DNA of 11,267 nucleotides. Origin: Baffinella frigidus. Lineage: Eukaryota; Cryptophyceae; Cryptomonadales; Baffinellaceae. The position numbers and the translations under genes were made by a program. Below the pieces are notes generated by a model. It saw only the letters and a list, made by a program, of their open reading frames with translations. It did no database searches and had not been told where the DNA came from. This document shows positions 1 through 5,053 of this stretch, in pieces. The DNA is taken from the NCBI GenBank assembly GCA_026770585.1, contig MU646337.1, positions 384,493-395,759 on the forward strand, read 5' to 3'. Within the stretch, counting starts at the first letter, position 1. Each line of letters opens with the position of its first letter.

Positions 1-69
1 GTGTAGGGTGTAGGGTGTAGGGTGTAGGGTGTAGGGTGTAGGGTGTAGGGTGTAGGGTTCAGGGTTCCC
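1..69 (+). repeat. G-rich telomere-like heptamer array (GGGTGTA)n
   Basis: About eight perfect tandem copies of a 7-bp unit GTGTAGG, then degenerate TTCAGGG copies. This is a one-base variant of the plant-type telomere unit TTTAGGG. The G-rich strand reads into the window, opposite to what a chromosome end at this side would show, so this is an interstitial array or an assembly break in a repeat. Runs of GGG every seven bases give G-quadruplex potential on the + strand. Confidence 0.9.
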
Positions 70-130
70 AGGCGCTTTTACATACGAGAATTGTGAAGAA
101 AGGCTAGGACGATCATGTGGTTTGTGGAAG

Positions 131-326
131 CCCTGAACCCCAAATTCCAAACTCTAAACCCTCAACCCTCAACCCCCAACCCCCAACCCTAAACCCTCAA
201 CCCTCAACCTACCCTCAACCCCAAACCCCAAACCCCAAAACCCAAAACCCAACCCCTAAACCCTCAACCCTAAACCCTAAACCCTCAACCCTAAACCCTA
301 AACCCTAAACCCTAAACCCCAGACAC
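131..326 (+). repeat. C-rich telomere-like array, mixed CCCTCAA/CCCCAAA/CCCTAAA
   Basis: Mixed heptamers: CCCTCAA and CCCCAAA first, then more regular CCCTAAA near 280-320. The array runs almost to the AG of the candidate splice acceptor at 333-334. The proline/asparagine-rich reading frames across it come from period-7 repeats read in three frames, not from coding. Confidence 0.9.
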
Positions 327-334
327 TAAACCAG

Positions 335-387
335 GTCTTCAAAGGAGACGCTCGGCGCGAAGTCCTCGAAAAGCTGCGTTTGGCGGG
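335..387 (+). CDS. Candidate internal exon of gene A
   Basis: A 53-bp island rich in charged codons. It is preceded by ACTAAACCAG| and followed by |GTGAG, a strong donor. It reads as V-F-K-G-D-A-R-R-E-V-L-E-K-L-R-L-A then two bases GG. This leaves phase 2, and the terminal exon copies downstream start with one base G plus GCG-AGC-AGC, so the two join in frame through a Gly codon. The joined peptide aligns with the exon at 5383-5465 (shared K-L-R-x-A-G, then D, L-I and P-A-P), which independently supports the frame. Function not recognised; the start of the gene lies outside the window. The peptide looks amphipathic and helical, with no membrane segment. Confidence 0.55.
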
Positions 388-674
388 GTGAGAGCCCAAC
401 CCCATCAAATCGAATGTGGAGCTTGCGCCATTTCCCACAGCCAGAATTCGAATTCGAGGCTTTGGCGGAAAGAAATGCCTCACGCCCCAGCCTCGATTTG
501 ATCCACTTGGGAGGGCTTGTGGATTGCTTTCTGTTTATTTCCGTCCATGCCTGGCTTCATGGCATGTCACCTGTGCCCGTGATTCTCAGTTTTGATTCAC
601 TGTCTCTATTTGCTGGTCATCTCCGTCACCGAGGTATCTGCAAACACCGCAGATACCGTGTGCAAAGCGTACAC
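388..674 (+). other. Intron sequence, nothing recognised
   Basis: Begins with the donor GTGAG of the preceding exon. The short open frame at 414-707 has no splice-flanked or repeated core and runs into a foldback element, so I do not call it. No heptamers, no RNA gene seen. Confidence 0.4.
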
Positions 675-857
675 GCCCACACGAGGCTACCCAGGCGAAC
701 AGAATAAAACGGGCTTTTAACTTTTTGTGGGCAAATGATCACGTTTCCGCCCGCTGAGCGGTCGGACCTGTGTAAAGTCGCTGCTTTTCAGCTGAAAATT
801 ACTGCACACGTTTACAATCGACATTTATTCTGTTCGCATAGGTAGCCTCGTGTGGGC
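675..857. mobile_element. Foldback (MITE-like) element, GCCCACACGAGGCTA family, copy 1
   Basis: Terminal inverted repeats of about 34 bp (675-708 and 824-857) match at all but two positions and begin GCCCACACGAGGCTA. The interior holds AAATGATCACGTTTCC near 733-748, which in copy 2 (5054-5238) is one arm of an inner palindrome; here the second arm is missing. No coding capacity, so non-autonomous. No clear target-site duplication. Lies in the intron of gene A. Confidence 0.8.
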
Positions 858-885
858 ATCCAGCCCAACTAAAGATTTAGGGGGC

Positions 886-928
886 GTAGGGTTTAGCGTT
901 TAGCGTTTAGAACCTTGGTGTTTAGAAC
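886..928 (+). repeat. Short TTTAGCG / TTTAGAACC repeats
   Basis: GTAGGGTTTAGCGTTTAGCG followed by two TTTAGAACC-type units. These are degenerate telomere-like units in G-rich orientation. Confidence 0.6.
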
Positions 929-1018
929 CGTGGCGGCATAGCATGCGCTATGCACACGGCACAGCGCATACTATCAAGTCAGCGAACAGCCCAGCGCACC
1001 CAACCCGCCCAACCTTTT

Positions 1019-1150
1019 CCGGGGAAAGCTGTTTTTCTTTCATTTCCTGGCAACGAAAATCACTGCACAATCCGTTCTCACCAGTAATATCAATGCATTT
1101 GTGTAGATTTTTTTGTTGCCGGGAAATGAAAGAAAAATAGGTTTCCCCGG
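1019..1150. mobile_element. Foldback element with about 43-bp inverted repeats
   Basis: The ends CCGGGGAAA and TTTCCCCGG are the tips of a roughly 43-bp imperfect inverted repeat (1019-1062 against about 1107-1150) sharing TTTTTCTTTCATTTCC and a GGCAACRAAAA core. The central spacer is about 45 bp. The short ORFs over it on both strands come from the palindrome. No transposase. Sits in the intron of gene A just before the terminal exon copies. Confidence 0.75.
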
Positions 1151-1220
1151 ATGAAACCTGCCACACGCCTCCCCAGTGTTTCGCGCGTGTGAACTGCCCC
1201 CTGTCCCGCGCCACCCGCAG

Positions 1221-1296
1221 GGCGAGCAGCATCGAGGATATGATGGCACTCATCGAGTATCCCGCGCCGCTTGAGGCGCAAACCTACACTTTATAA
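1221..1296 (+). pseudogene. Terminal exon of gene A, copy 1 (shortened tail)
   Basis: Acceptor CACCCGCAG| then G-GCG-AGC-AGC. The core A-S-S-I-E-D-M-M-A-L-I-E-Y-P-A-P-L-E-A is the same as in copy 3. After Q-T-Y the sequence switches to foreign DNA and gives T-L-stop, so the shared tail M-P-S-S-T-W is lost. It could still be spliced as an alternative 3' exon, since acceptor and stop are intact. Called broken because the shared tail is missing. Confidence 0.55.
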
Positions 1297-1438
1297 AATG
1301 TTAGTTTTACGCTCGCGTCCAGGATTTGTACGGGGATGGTCACGATACCTCACGAAATTCCGACCAATGTCCATGCAAATCCTCCAAAAGAGGTTTTACG
1401 CGGCTTGTAGATTTTTAAAAGGCCCCCCTCGCGTTACA
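1297..1438. mobile_element. Remnant of GTCACGT foldback element between exon copies
   Basis: Shares GTTTTACGCTCGCGTCC, a TTTGTACGGGGATGGTCACG segment, TGCAAATCCTC and AAAAGAGGTTTTACGCRGC with the elements at 1490-1690 and 9160-9354. The inner palindrome is degraded here. It separates terminal exon copies 1 and 2. Confidence 0.6.
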
Positions 1439-1439
1439 G

Positions 1440-1671
1440 GGCGAGCAGCATCGAGGATATGATGACGCTCATCGAATATCCCGCGCCGCTTGAGGCTGAC
1501 CGTGGCCTTTTCTTCCATGTTACTTTTACGCTCGCGTCCAGAATTTGTACGGGGAATGGTCATGTCCCCCACGCTCAACCCGTGGGGAACGTGACCACTC
1601 CCCATGCAAATCCTGCATGGGGAGTGGTCACGTTCCCCACGAGTTTTTACGCAGCCACTTGTAGGTTTTAA
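1440..1671 (+). pseudogene. Terminal exon of gene A, copy 2, reading into a foldback element
   Basis: Acceptor GCGTTACAG| precedes the same core as copy 3 but with T in place of A after D-M-M. After P-A-P-L-E-A the exon meets GAGGCTGACCGTGGCC, the tip of the element family seen at 9160. The frame stays open across the element until a stop at 1669-1671. The element appears to have replaced the original tail. Likely a broken copy, or an alternative exon with an element-derived C-terminus. Confidence 0.5.
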
Positions 1672-1690
1672 AAAGCTCCGCGCGAAATCC
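1490..1690. mobile_element. Foldback element with perfect 27-bp-arm hairpin
   Basis: Starts GAGGCTGACCGTGGCC as in the intact copy at 9160-9354, followed by the shared TTTTACGCTCGCGTCC segment. The core 1582-1640 is a perfect inverted repeat: 27-bp arms (1582-1608 and 1614-1640) around a 5-base loop AATCC, beginning GTGGGGAACGTGACC. The right side TTTTTACGCAGCCACTTGTAG also matches the 9160 copy. Confidence 0.75.
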
Positions 1691-1695
1691 TGCAG

Positions 1696-1783
1696 GGCGA
1701 GCAGCATCGAGGATATGATGGCGCTCATCGAATATCCCGCGCCGCTTGAGGCGCAAACCTACATGCCTTCGTCCACGTGGTAA
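1696..1783 (+). CDS. Terminal exon of gene A, copy 3 (complete)
   Basis: An 88-bp exon: acceptor ATCCTGCAG|, one base completing a split codon, 28 codons and a TAA stop at 1781-1783. The peptide runs A-S-S-I-E-D-M-M-A-L-I-E-Y-P-A-P-L-E-A then Q-T-Y-M-P-S-S-T-W. It joins in frame to the exon at 335-387. It is the only copy with both acceptor and full tail, so it is the best candidate for the functional 3' end. The acidic/hydrophobic core resembles the exon at 5383-5465 of gene B (D-L, L-I, P-A-P), so A and B look paralogous at this domain. Function not recognised. Gene A's start lies outside the window. Confidence 0.6.
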
Positions 1784-1820
1784 CCTCTCTACGCGGGAGA
1801 GCTAGATGTCTTATCCGGCC

Positions 1821-1843
1821 AACCGCAAGCATATCTTGCGGTT
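1821..1843 (+). other. Perfect 9-bp stem hairpin after the gene A stop codon
   Basis: AACCGCAAG, loop CATAT, CTTGCGGTT. It begins 37 nt after the TAA at 1781-1783, so it would lie in the 3' UTR if copy 3 is used. No U-tract follows. It may be a UTR structure or a chance foldback. Confidence 0.4.
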
Positions 1844-1898
1844 AGAATCCAGATCAAAGTCAATTATCTGTGGGTATTCTCTCAACTTTTGCCGATTT

Positions 1899-1970
1899 GA
1901 TATGATGGCGCTCATCGAATACCCCGCGCCGCTTGAGGCGCAAACCTACATGCCTTCTTCCACGTGGTAA
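1899..1970 (+). pseudogene. Terminal exon of gene A, copy 4 (no acceptor)
   Basis: Matches copy 3 from D-M-M to the stop (TAA 1968-1970), including the M-P-S-S-T-W tail, but lacks the first five codons and the CAG acceptor; upstream is TTGCCGATTT. Changes from copy 3 are few (TAT/TAC, TCG/TCT, both silent), so the duplication is young or constrained. It cannot be spliced at the same site and is probably a duplication fragment. Confidence 0.6.
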
Positions 1971-1972
1971 TT

Positions 1973-2153
1973 CCCAAACCCTAAACCCCTAAACCCCTAA
2001 AAAAAACTAAAAACTAAAAAACTAAAAAAACTAAAAACCTGAAGCCCTAAAACCCTACAACAGGTTCCCGAAACCCGAAACCCGAAACCCGAACCCCGAA
2101 CCCCGAACCCCGAAACCCAAACCCCGACACCCTCACCCCCAACCCCTAACCCT
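1973..2153 (+). repeat. Telomere-like arrays with CTAAAAA and CCCGAAA variants
   Basis: CCCTAAA units slide into ACTAAAAA-type units (2000-2038), then CCCGAAA and CCCCGAA units (2067-2120), ending in CCCCTAACCCTGCAG|, which forms the acceptor of the next coding block. Confidence 0.85.
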
Positions 2154-2157
2154 GCAG

Positions 2158-2209
2158 GTTCCGCGGGCGGGCCTCGCTTCTCAACTACCGGATAGACGTC
2201 AACGGCGCC
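2158..2209 (+). pseudogene. Gene B exon c, copy 1 (no donor)
   Basis: Acceptor AACCCTGCAG| then one base G and F-R-G-R-A-S-L-L-N-Y-R-I-D-V-N-G-A. After N-G-A the sequence turns into CCCCGAAAACCC heptamers, with no GT donor at the homologous place. Against copy 3 (2845-2934) five of the first 14 codons differ and all are silent, including CGC/AGA and CGG/AGA. This shows long coding constraint even though this copy now looks 3'-truncated. Confidence 0.6.
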
Positions 2210-2340
2210 AACCCCGAAAACCCTAGAACTCTAAAACCCTAAACCCCTCAAACAATAAAATCCTAAAACCCCAAACCCCAAACACCCTGAAACACAAACT
2301 CCCTGAACCCCTAAAATCCTAAAATCCTAAAACTCTAAAA
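2210..2340 (+). repeat. Degenerate telomere-like spacer
   Basis: Irregular CCCTAAAA, CCCCAAA and TCCTAAAA units between two copies of exon c. No coding signal. Confidence 0.7.
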
Positions 2341-2343
2341 CAG

Positions 2344-2388
2344 GTTCCGCGGCCGGGCGTCACTGCTGAATTATCGGATTGATGTGAG
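2344..2388 (+). CDS. Gene B exon c, copy 2 (short form with both splice sites)
   Basis: A 45-bp block with AAAACAG| in front and AG|GTTTCG behind. It encodes F-R-G-R-A-S-L-L-N-Y-R-I-D-V, identical to copies 1 and 3. Ten of 14 codons differ from copy 1 and ten from copy 3, every change silent. Entry and exit phases are both 2, so it could be included or skipped without a frameshift. It is half the length of copy 3: either a genuine mini-exon or a 3'-truncated copy with a cryptic donor. Confidence 0.5.
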
Positions 2389-2441
2389 GTTTCGGGTTTC
2401 GGGTCTCGGGTTTCGGGTTTCTGGTTTCGGGTTTCGGGTTT
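2389..2441 (-). repeat. TTTCGGG heptamer array in G-rich orientation
   Basis: Seven tandem copies of GGGTTTC with few changes. It is the reverse orientation of the CCCGAAA arrays near 2067-2120 and 5572-5670, and lies between a + strand exon copy and an inverted exon copy. Confidence 0.85.
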
Positions 2442-2453
2442 AAGGAGACGAAC

Positions 2454-2517
2454 CTGCTCGTGCCACCCTTGACCTCCGCGATTTCAGCGATCTGCTCGGC
2501 CGGGACATACCCCACTC
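2454..2517 (-). pseudogene. Gene B exon d, inverted copy
   Basis: On the - strand this reads G-Y-V-P-A-E-Q-I-A-E-I-A-E-V-K-G-G-T-S-R and ends at AG|GTTCGTCTCC, the same donor context as the + strand copy at 3580-3669. Two residues differ (P/A and A/V) and two codon changes are silent. Everything around it is on the + strand, so this copy is inverted and cannot be in the same transcript. The 5' part (F-A-L-L-P-V-E-A) is not conserved, so it is a fragment. Confidence 0.6.
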
Positions 2518-2544
2518 CCGTCGCGGGCGAGCCCGGCTCGTCTG

Positions 2545-2604
2545 TATCTCTCCTGTCCCTCTCCTCTCCCCCTCTCTCCGTACCCCCACCCCCCTCCTCC
2601 GCCA
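2545..2604 (+). repeat. Pyrimidine-rich tract
   Basis: Almost pure C/T (CTCTCCTGTCC, CTCCTCTCCCCCTCTCTCC, then C-runs). Possible triplex-forming or splice-related tract. No coding support. Confidence 0.5.
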
Positions 2605-2734
2605 GCCTGCCGGCGGGGCGCGCCCGTCGTGGGTTCGAGCGTCTTGTCTTGTTCACAAGACGACTTTTTCAGGCGTCCCACGAGACGCCTTTTTCAGCGG
2701 TAAAAAAGTGCCTGCACGAGCCTGCCGGCGGGCC

Positions 2735-2767
2735 GGGCCCGGCTCTTCAAGAGCGCTCTTGAAGAGC
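2735..2767 (+). pseudogene. Fragment of exon c fused to a 26-bp perfect palindrome
   Basis: GCCCGGCTCTTCAAGAGCGC matches the 3' half of exon c (A-R-L-F-K-S-A) at 2895-2915. Immediately after it the sequence is mirrored, so 2742-2767 is a perfect 26-bp palindrome (GCTCTTCAAGAGC plus its reverse complement). It looks like an exon fragment duplicated head-to-head. Confidence 0.55.
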
Positions 2768-2844
2768 ACCCTCTTGAAGTGTTGACCATCAAACCCTAAA
2801 ACCATGTACGCATAAAACCCTCAACCCCTCAACCCCTACAACAG

Positions 2845-2934
2845 GTTCAGAGGAAGAGCCTCGCTTCTCAACTACCGGATTGACGTGAACGGCGCCCGGC
2901 TCTTCAAGAGCGCGTCCCTCGAGGCAATGCACAG
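2845..2934 (+). CDS. Gene B exon c, copy 3 (complete, 90 bp)
   Basis: Acceptor CCTACAACAG|, then one base of a split codon, 29 codons and AG before |GTCACT. It reads F-R-G-R-A-S-L-L-N-Y-R-I-D-V then N-G-A-R-L-F-K-S-A-S-L-E-A-M-H with a split Arg. Entry and exit phases are both 2, matching exon d downstream. A diverged paralogous exon lies at 6201-6303 (F-N-G-R-T-S-L-L-N-F-R-I-D-K-N-G-G, then L-F-R-A-Q-T-L-Q), so the protein probably repeats this module. The family is not recognised; a mixed beta/helical fold is a guess. The gene start was not found; exons further 5' may include copies 1 and 2. Confidence 0.65.
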
Positions 2935-3168
2935 GTCACTTCCGCCTCAGATTTTATGCACAGGTTTTATCTCAGAAAACGAGTTCTAAAACTCGTTTTC
3001 TGAAGTCAATTCCCCTACGAATTCGTCAACTTATTCTTTACTCTCCGCATACCTTGACAAATTTGTAGGGGAATTGACTTGAGAAAACGAGTTTTTAGAA
3101 CTCGTTTTCTGAGATAAGGTTACTCGAGGCCCAGATTCCATGCGCAGGTTACTTGACGCTCATATTTC
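2927..3168 (+). repeat. 29-bp tandem repeat carrying a reiterated CAG|GT splice site
   Basis: Units starting ATGCACAGGTYACTY begin at 2927, 2956 and 3140. The first spacing is exactly 29 bp. The next is also exactly 29 bp once the 151-bp foldback element and its 4-bp duplication are removed. Weaker copies of GCACAGGT follow at about 3196 and 3242. The first unit overlaps the last codons and donor of exon c copy 3, so the repeat reiterates that donor. Confidence 0.8.
2967..3117. mobile_element. Foldback (MITE-like) element with TSD GGTT
   Basis: A 151-bp element beginning TTATCTCAGAAAACGAG and ending CTGAGATAA, with about 64-bp near-perfect terminal inverted repeats. Each arm contains its own smaller palindrome (CAGAAAACGAG...CTCGTTTTCTG). 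GGTT at 2963-2966 and again at 3118-3121 is the target-site duplication. Removing the element plus one GGTT restores the 29-bp repeat exactly. No ORF, so non-autonomous. An inner segment resembles 10592-10622. Confidence 0.9.
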
Positions 3169-3169
3169 T

Positions 3170-3495
3170 TGCGGCTTTACACCGGTGGAGGCGCGCGGCA
3201 CAGGTCAGCTGCTTTACACACTGTTGCTTGCCACAGTTGCGTTGCACAGGTTGCTTGAGGCTTCATCCACCGTTTTTGAGGCGTTGCTGCTCCACACAGC
3301 CCGCTACGAAGGAATTTCGGCCCAAATCGGGCCACCTTTCCGTTACCTTATCCGTAGGAGCCCCCCTATGTGCCTACGGATTGCCTACCGTAGGGTCCTA
3401 GCTCTTATCGCTTGTGGGTTATTCAAAATATCTTCGAAGTCCGCTGTGTGGTTACACACATTTGCTTTACAAATTCACTTTATGCAAAGTTGCCT
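3170..3495 (+). other. Intron sequence with degenerate repeats, no gene called
   Basis: Contains decayed copies of the GCACAGGT repeat (about 3196 and 3242), a foldback GGCCCAAATCGGGCC at 3319-3333 and a CCTACGGATTGCC/CCTACCGTAGGG cluster at 3373-3398. An open frame from 3140 to 3511 crosses this stretch but has no exon-like edge, ends inside heptamers and starts within the tandem repeat, so I treat it as chance. Confidence 0.45.
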
Positions 3496-3578
3496 CAACC
3501 CTAAACCCTAAACCCTAAACCCTAAACCCTAAACCCTAAACCCTAAACCCCAAACCCCACACCCCAAACCCCAAACCA
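3496..3578 (+). repeat. CCCTAAA array leading into a splice acceptor
   Basis: About seven near-perfect CCCTAAA units, then CCCCAAA and CCCCACA units, ending CCCCAAACCAG| at the start of exon d. CTAAAC in the units resembles a branch-point motif and the C-runs could serve as polypyrimidine tract. Confidence 0.85.
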
Positions 3579-3579
3579 G

Positions 3580-3669
3580 GTTCGCACTCTTGCCAGTGGA
3601 GGCGGAGCAGGGCTATGTCCCGCCCGAGCAGATCGCTGAAATCGCTGAGGCCAAGGGCGGCACGAGCAG
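3580..3669 (+). CDS. Gene B exon d (complete, 90 bp)
   Basis: Acceptor AAACCAG|, one base, 29 codons, AG, then donor |GTTCGT. It reads F-A-L-L-P-V-E-A-E-Q then G-Y-V-P-P-E-Q-I-A-E-I-A-E-A-K-G-G-T-S with a split Arg. Phases are 2 in and 2 out, compatible with exon c before and exon e after. An inverted partial copy at 2454-2517 keeps the core peptide with both silent and conservative changes, which supports coding. Predicted helical segment E-Q-I-A-E-I-A-E-A-K. Family not recognised. Confidence 0.65.
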
Positions 3670-3680
3670 GTTCGTCTCCT

Positions 3681-3898
3681 TAAACCCTCAACCCTCAACC
3701 CTCAACCCTAAACCCTAAACCCTAAACCCTAAACCCTAAACCCCACCCACTAAACACTAAACCCTAAACCCTAAACGCTAAAACCTAAACCCTAAACCCT
3801 AAACCATCAACCCCAAACCCTAAACCCTAAACCCTAAACCCTAAACCCCAAACCCTAAACCCTAAACTCTCAACCATGAACCCTCAACTCCAAATTAA
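3681..3898 (+). repeat. Long mixed telomere-like array
   Basis: Begins 11 nt after the donor of exon d with CCCTCAA units, then mainly CCCTAAA with scattered one-base variants, and decays near 3870-3898. Typical of introns in this window. Confidence 0.9.
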
Positions 3899-3997
3899 CC
3901 ACCCCCCCAAATAAATAAATAAAATAAAATAAACCCGTACCCCCCAAATAAATATAAACAGATTTTAAACCCTAAAATAAACCCTAAACCCCGGCAG
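3899..3997 (+). repeat. AT-rich AAATA repeats and short heptamer run before an acceptor
   Basis: CCACCCCCCCAAATAAATA, AAATAAAATAAA and a second CCCCCCAAATAAATA, then CCCTAAA units ending CCCCGGCAG|. The two C-run plus AAATAAATA blocks (3901-3920, 3939-3955) look like a local duplication. Confidence 0.6.
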
Positions 3998-4045
3998 AGA
4001 TCTGGTCGAGCTAATGGCGGCGCTCTGGCCGACGCGCGAGCCAGG
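3998..4045 (+). pseudogene. Gene B exon e, copy 1 (5' half only)
   Basis: Acceptor CCCCGGCAG| then D-L-V-E-L-M-A-A-L-W-P-T-R-E as in copy 3. The sequence diverges after the Glu codon (CCAGGACCG), with no donor. One silent change (GTC/GTG) against copy 3. Confidence 0.6.
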
Positions 4046-4071
4046 ACCGACCGAATTGGAGCTCTTTGCAG

Positions 4072-4275
4072 CTGGAATAATGAGAATCTGTACCAGGATA
4101 ACACTTTTAGCGCGAAACGTTGCGTTTGAAATTCGCTTTTTTGACCTGGCGTGGCCCTCGCAGAGACCCGGCCGCGCTGGAATAATAAGAATCTGTACCA
4201 AGATAAGGTCCGTTAACACTTTTAGCGCGAAGCGTTGCGTTTGAAATGCGCGTTTTTGACCCGGCGTGGCCTGGC
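4072..4275 (+). repeat. Tandem duplication of a unit of about 105 bp
   Basis: Two copies starting CTGGAATAAT at 4072 and 4177 share ATCTGTACCARGATAA, AACACTTTTAGCGCGAARCG, TTGCGTTTGAAAT and TTTTTGACCYGGCGTGGCC. The second copy carries an extra GGTCCGTT. It lies between copies 1 and 2 of exon e and runs into the latter. Confidence 0.8.
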
Positions 4276-4277
4276 AG

Positions 4278-4313
4278 GGATCTGGTGGAGCTAATGGCCG
4301 CGCTCTGGCCGAC
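4278..4313 (+). pseudogene. Gene B exon e, copy 2 (5' fragment)
   Basis: GCCTGGCAG| then D-L-V-E-L-M-A-A-L-W-P-T before the sequence turns into CCAACCCCTAACA heptamers. A silent change GCG/GCC against copy 3. No donor, so a fragment. Confidence 0.6.
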
Positions 4314-4395
4314 CAACCCCTAACACCTAGCCCCTAACCCTTGACCCCTAACCCCTAACCCATGAACCCTAAACCCTAAACCCTAAACCCCGGCA
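4314..4395 (+). repeat. CCCCTAA / CCCTAAA array before exon e copy 3
   Basis: CCCCTAA-type units shifting to CCCTAAA, ending CCCCGGCAG|. Confidence 0.8.
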
Positions 4396-4396
4396 G

Positions 4397-4481
4397 AGAT
4401 CTGGTGGAGCTAATGGCGGCGCTCTGGCCGACGCGCGAGGAAGGATCGACCCTCGCCCGCCGGAACATCAAGACGATTCAG
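4397..4481 (+). CDS. Gene B exon e, copy 3 (complete, 85 bp)
   Basis: Acceptor CCCCGGCAG|, one base completing a split Arg, then 28 codons to ATT-CAG before donor |GTCCTA. It reads D-L-V-E-L-M-A-A-L-W-P-T-R-E-E-G then S-T-L-A-R-R-N-I-K-T-I-Q. Entry phase 2 fits exon d, exit phase 0 fits exon f. It is the only copy with both ends: copies 1 and 2 keep the first half, copy 4 the second. A helical N-terminal half with a Trp and a basic C-terminal half. Family not recognised. Confidence 0.65.
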
Positions 4482-4487
4482 GTCCTA

Positions 4488-4622
4488 CCTCTCTCTCAGA
4501 TTATTCGGGCCCACCGGTTTTGGTGAGCTGGCCACCAGACAGCTCCAAAAGAGCTCTTTTCCTCTGCAACGTTGATTGGTTTGCACCGCGAACGCAGCGT
4601 GTCAACTTATGAATAGTCAGCG
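4488..4622. mobile_element. Small repeat element (TATTCGGGC...GAATAGTC), copy 1
   Basis: Homologous over its ends to 4857-4968: both start TCTCTCAG, TATTCGGGC and GTGAGCTG, and both end TGTCAACTT followed by GAATAGTC. The tips TATTC/GAATA are inverted. The right end is followed by a second CGTGTCAACTTATGAATAG copy at 4631-4649. It lies between copies 3 and 4 of exon e. Confidence 0.55.
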
Positions 4623-4653
4623 CGGGTGAGCGTGTCAACTTATGAATAGGCAG

Positions 4654-4691
4654 AATCGACTCTCGCCCGCCGGAACACCAAGACTATTCAG
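4654..4691 (+). pseudogene. Gene B exon e, copy 4 (3' half only)
   Basis: S-T-L-A-R-R-N-T-K-T-I-Q followed by CAG|GTCCCTAAACCC. Two codon changes against copy 3 are silent (ACC/ACT, ACG/ACT) and one is I/T. The acceptor half is missing, the donor is intact. Confidence 0.6.
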
Positions 4692-4692
4692 G

Positions 4693-4842
4693 TCCCTAAA
4701 CCCTGAACCCTAGACTCCAAACCCTAAACTCTAAACCCTAAACCCTAGACTCTGAACCCTAAACTCTGAACCCTAAACCCTAAGCCCTTTGCCTTAAACC
4801 TACACCCTAAACCCTAAACCCTAAACCCTAAATCCCAAACCG
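4693..4842 (+). repeat. Mixed CCCTAAA / CCCTGAA / CTCTAAA array
   Basis: Starts 2 nt after the GT donor of exon e copy 4. Irregular at first (CCCTGAA, CTCTGAA), regular CCCTAAA at 4805-4832. Confidence 0.85.
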
Positions 4843-4856
4843 TCACCGCCACCTAG

Positions 4857-4968
4857 CTATCTCTCAGTCTATTCGGGCACGCCAGTTTGGTGAGCTGAGG
4901 GCTCTGTTCCGCTCCAAAGTTGACGGATGTGTACCGCACACTCAGCCTGTCAACTTGAGAATAGTCGG
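4857..4968. mobile_element. Small repeat element (TATTCGGGC...GAATAGTC), copy 2
   Basis: Second member of the pair described at 4488-4622. The interior shares a GTTGA-GG-TGTACCGC core. Non-coding. Confidence 0.55.
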
Positions 4969-5053
4969 GCAACCCGAGTGAGACAGGGCTAGCGGTCCAT
5001 CAGACGTCCCGCAACTGTTCCTTTTCCGCTCGAAATTGAGGGGTTTGTACGAA

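Noticed and set aside
1-69. Chromosome end (true telomere)
   Set aside because: The G-rich strand runs inward at the left and the C-rich strand runs outward at the right, the reverse of real ends. Arrays also occur throughout.
117-308. Pro/Asn-rich ORF
   Set aside because: Pure heptamer translation.
948-1281. Several minus-strand ORFs
   Set aside because: They are antisense shadows of the terminal exon copy and of the foldback element at 1019-1150.
2360-2656. 98-codon minus-strand ORF as a full gene
   Set aside because: Only 2454-2517 matches another exon copy. The rest is heptamers and a pyrimidine tract read backwards.
3140-3511. 123-codon ORF
   Set aside because: Starts in the 29-bp repeat, ends in heptamers, shows no domain and has no copy elsewhere.
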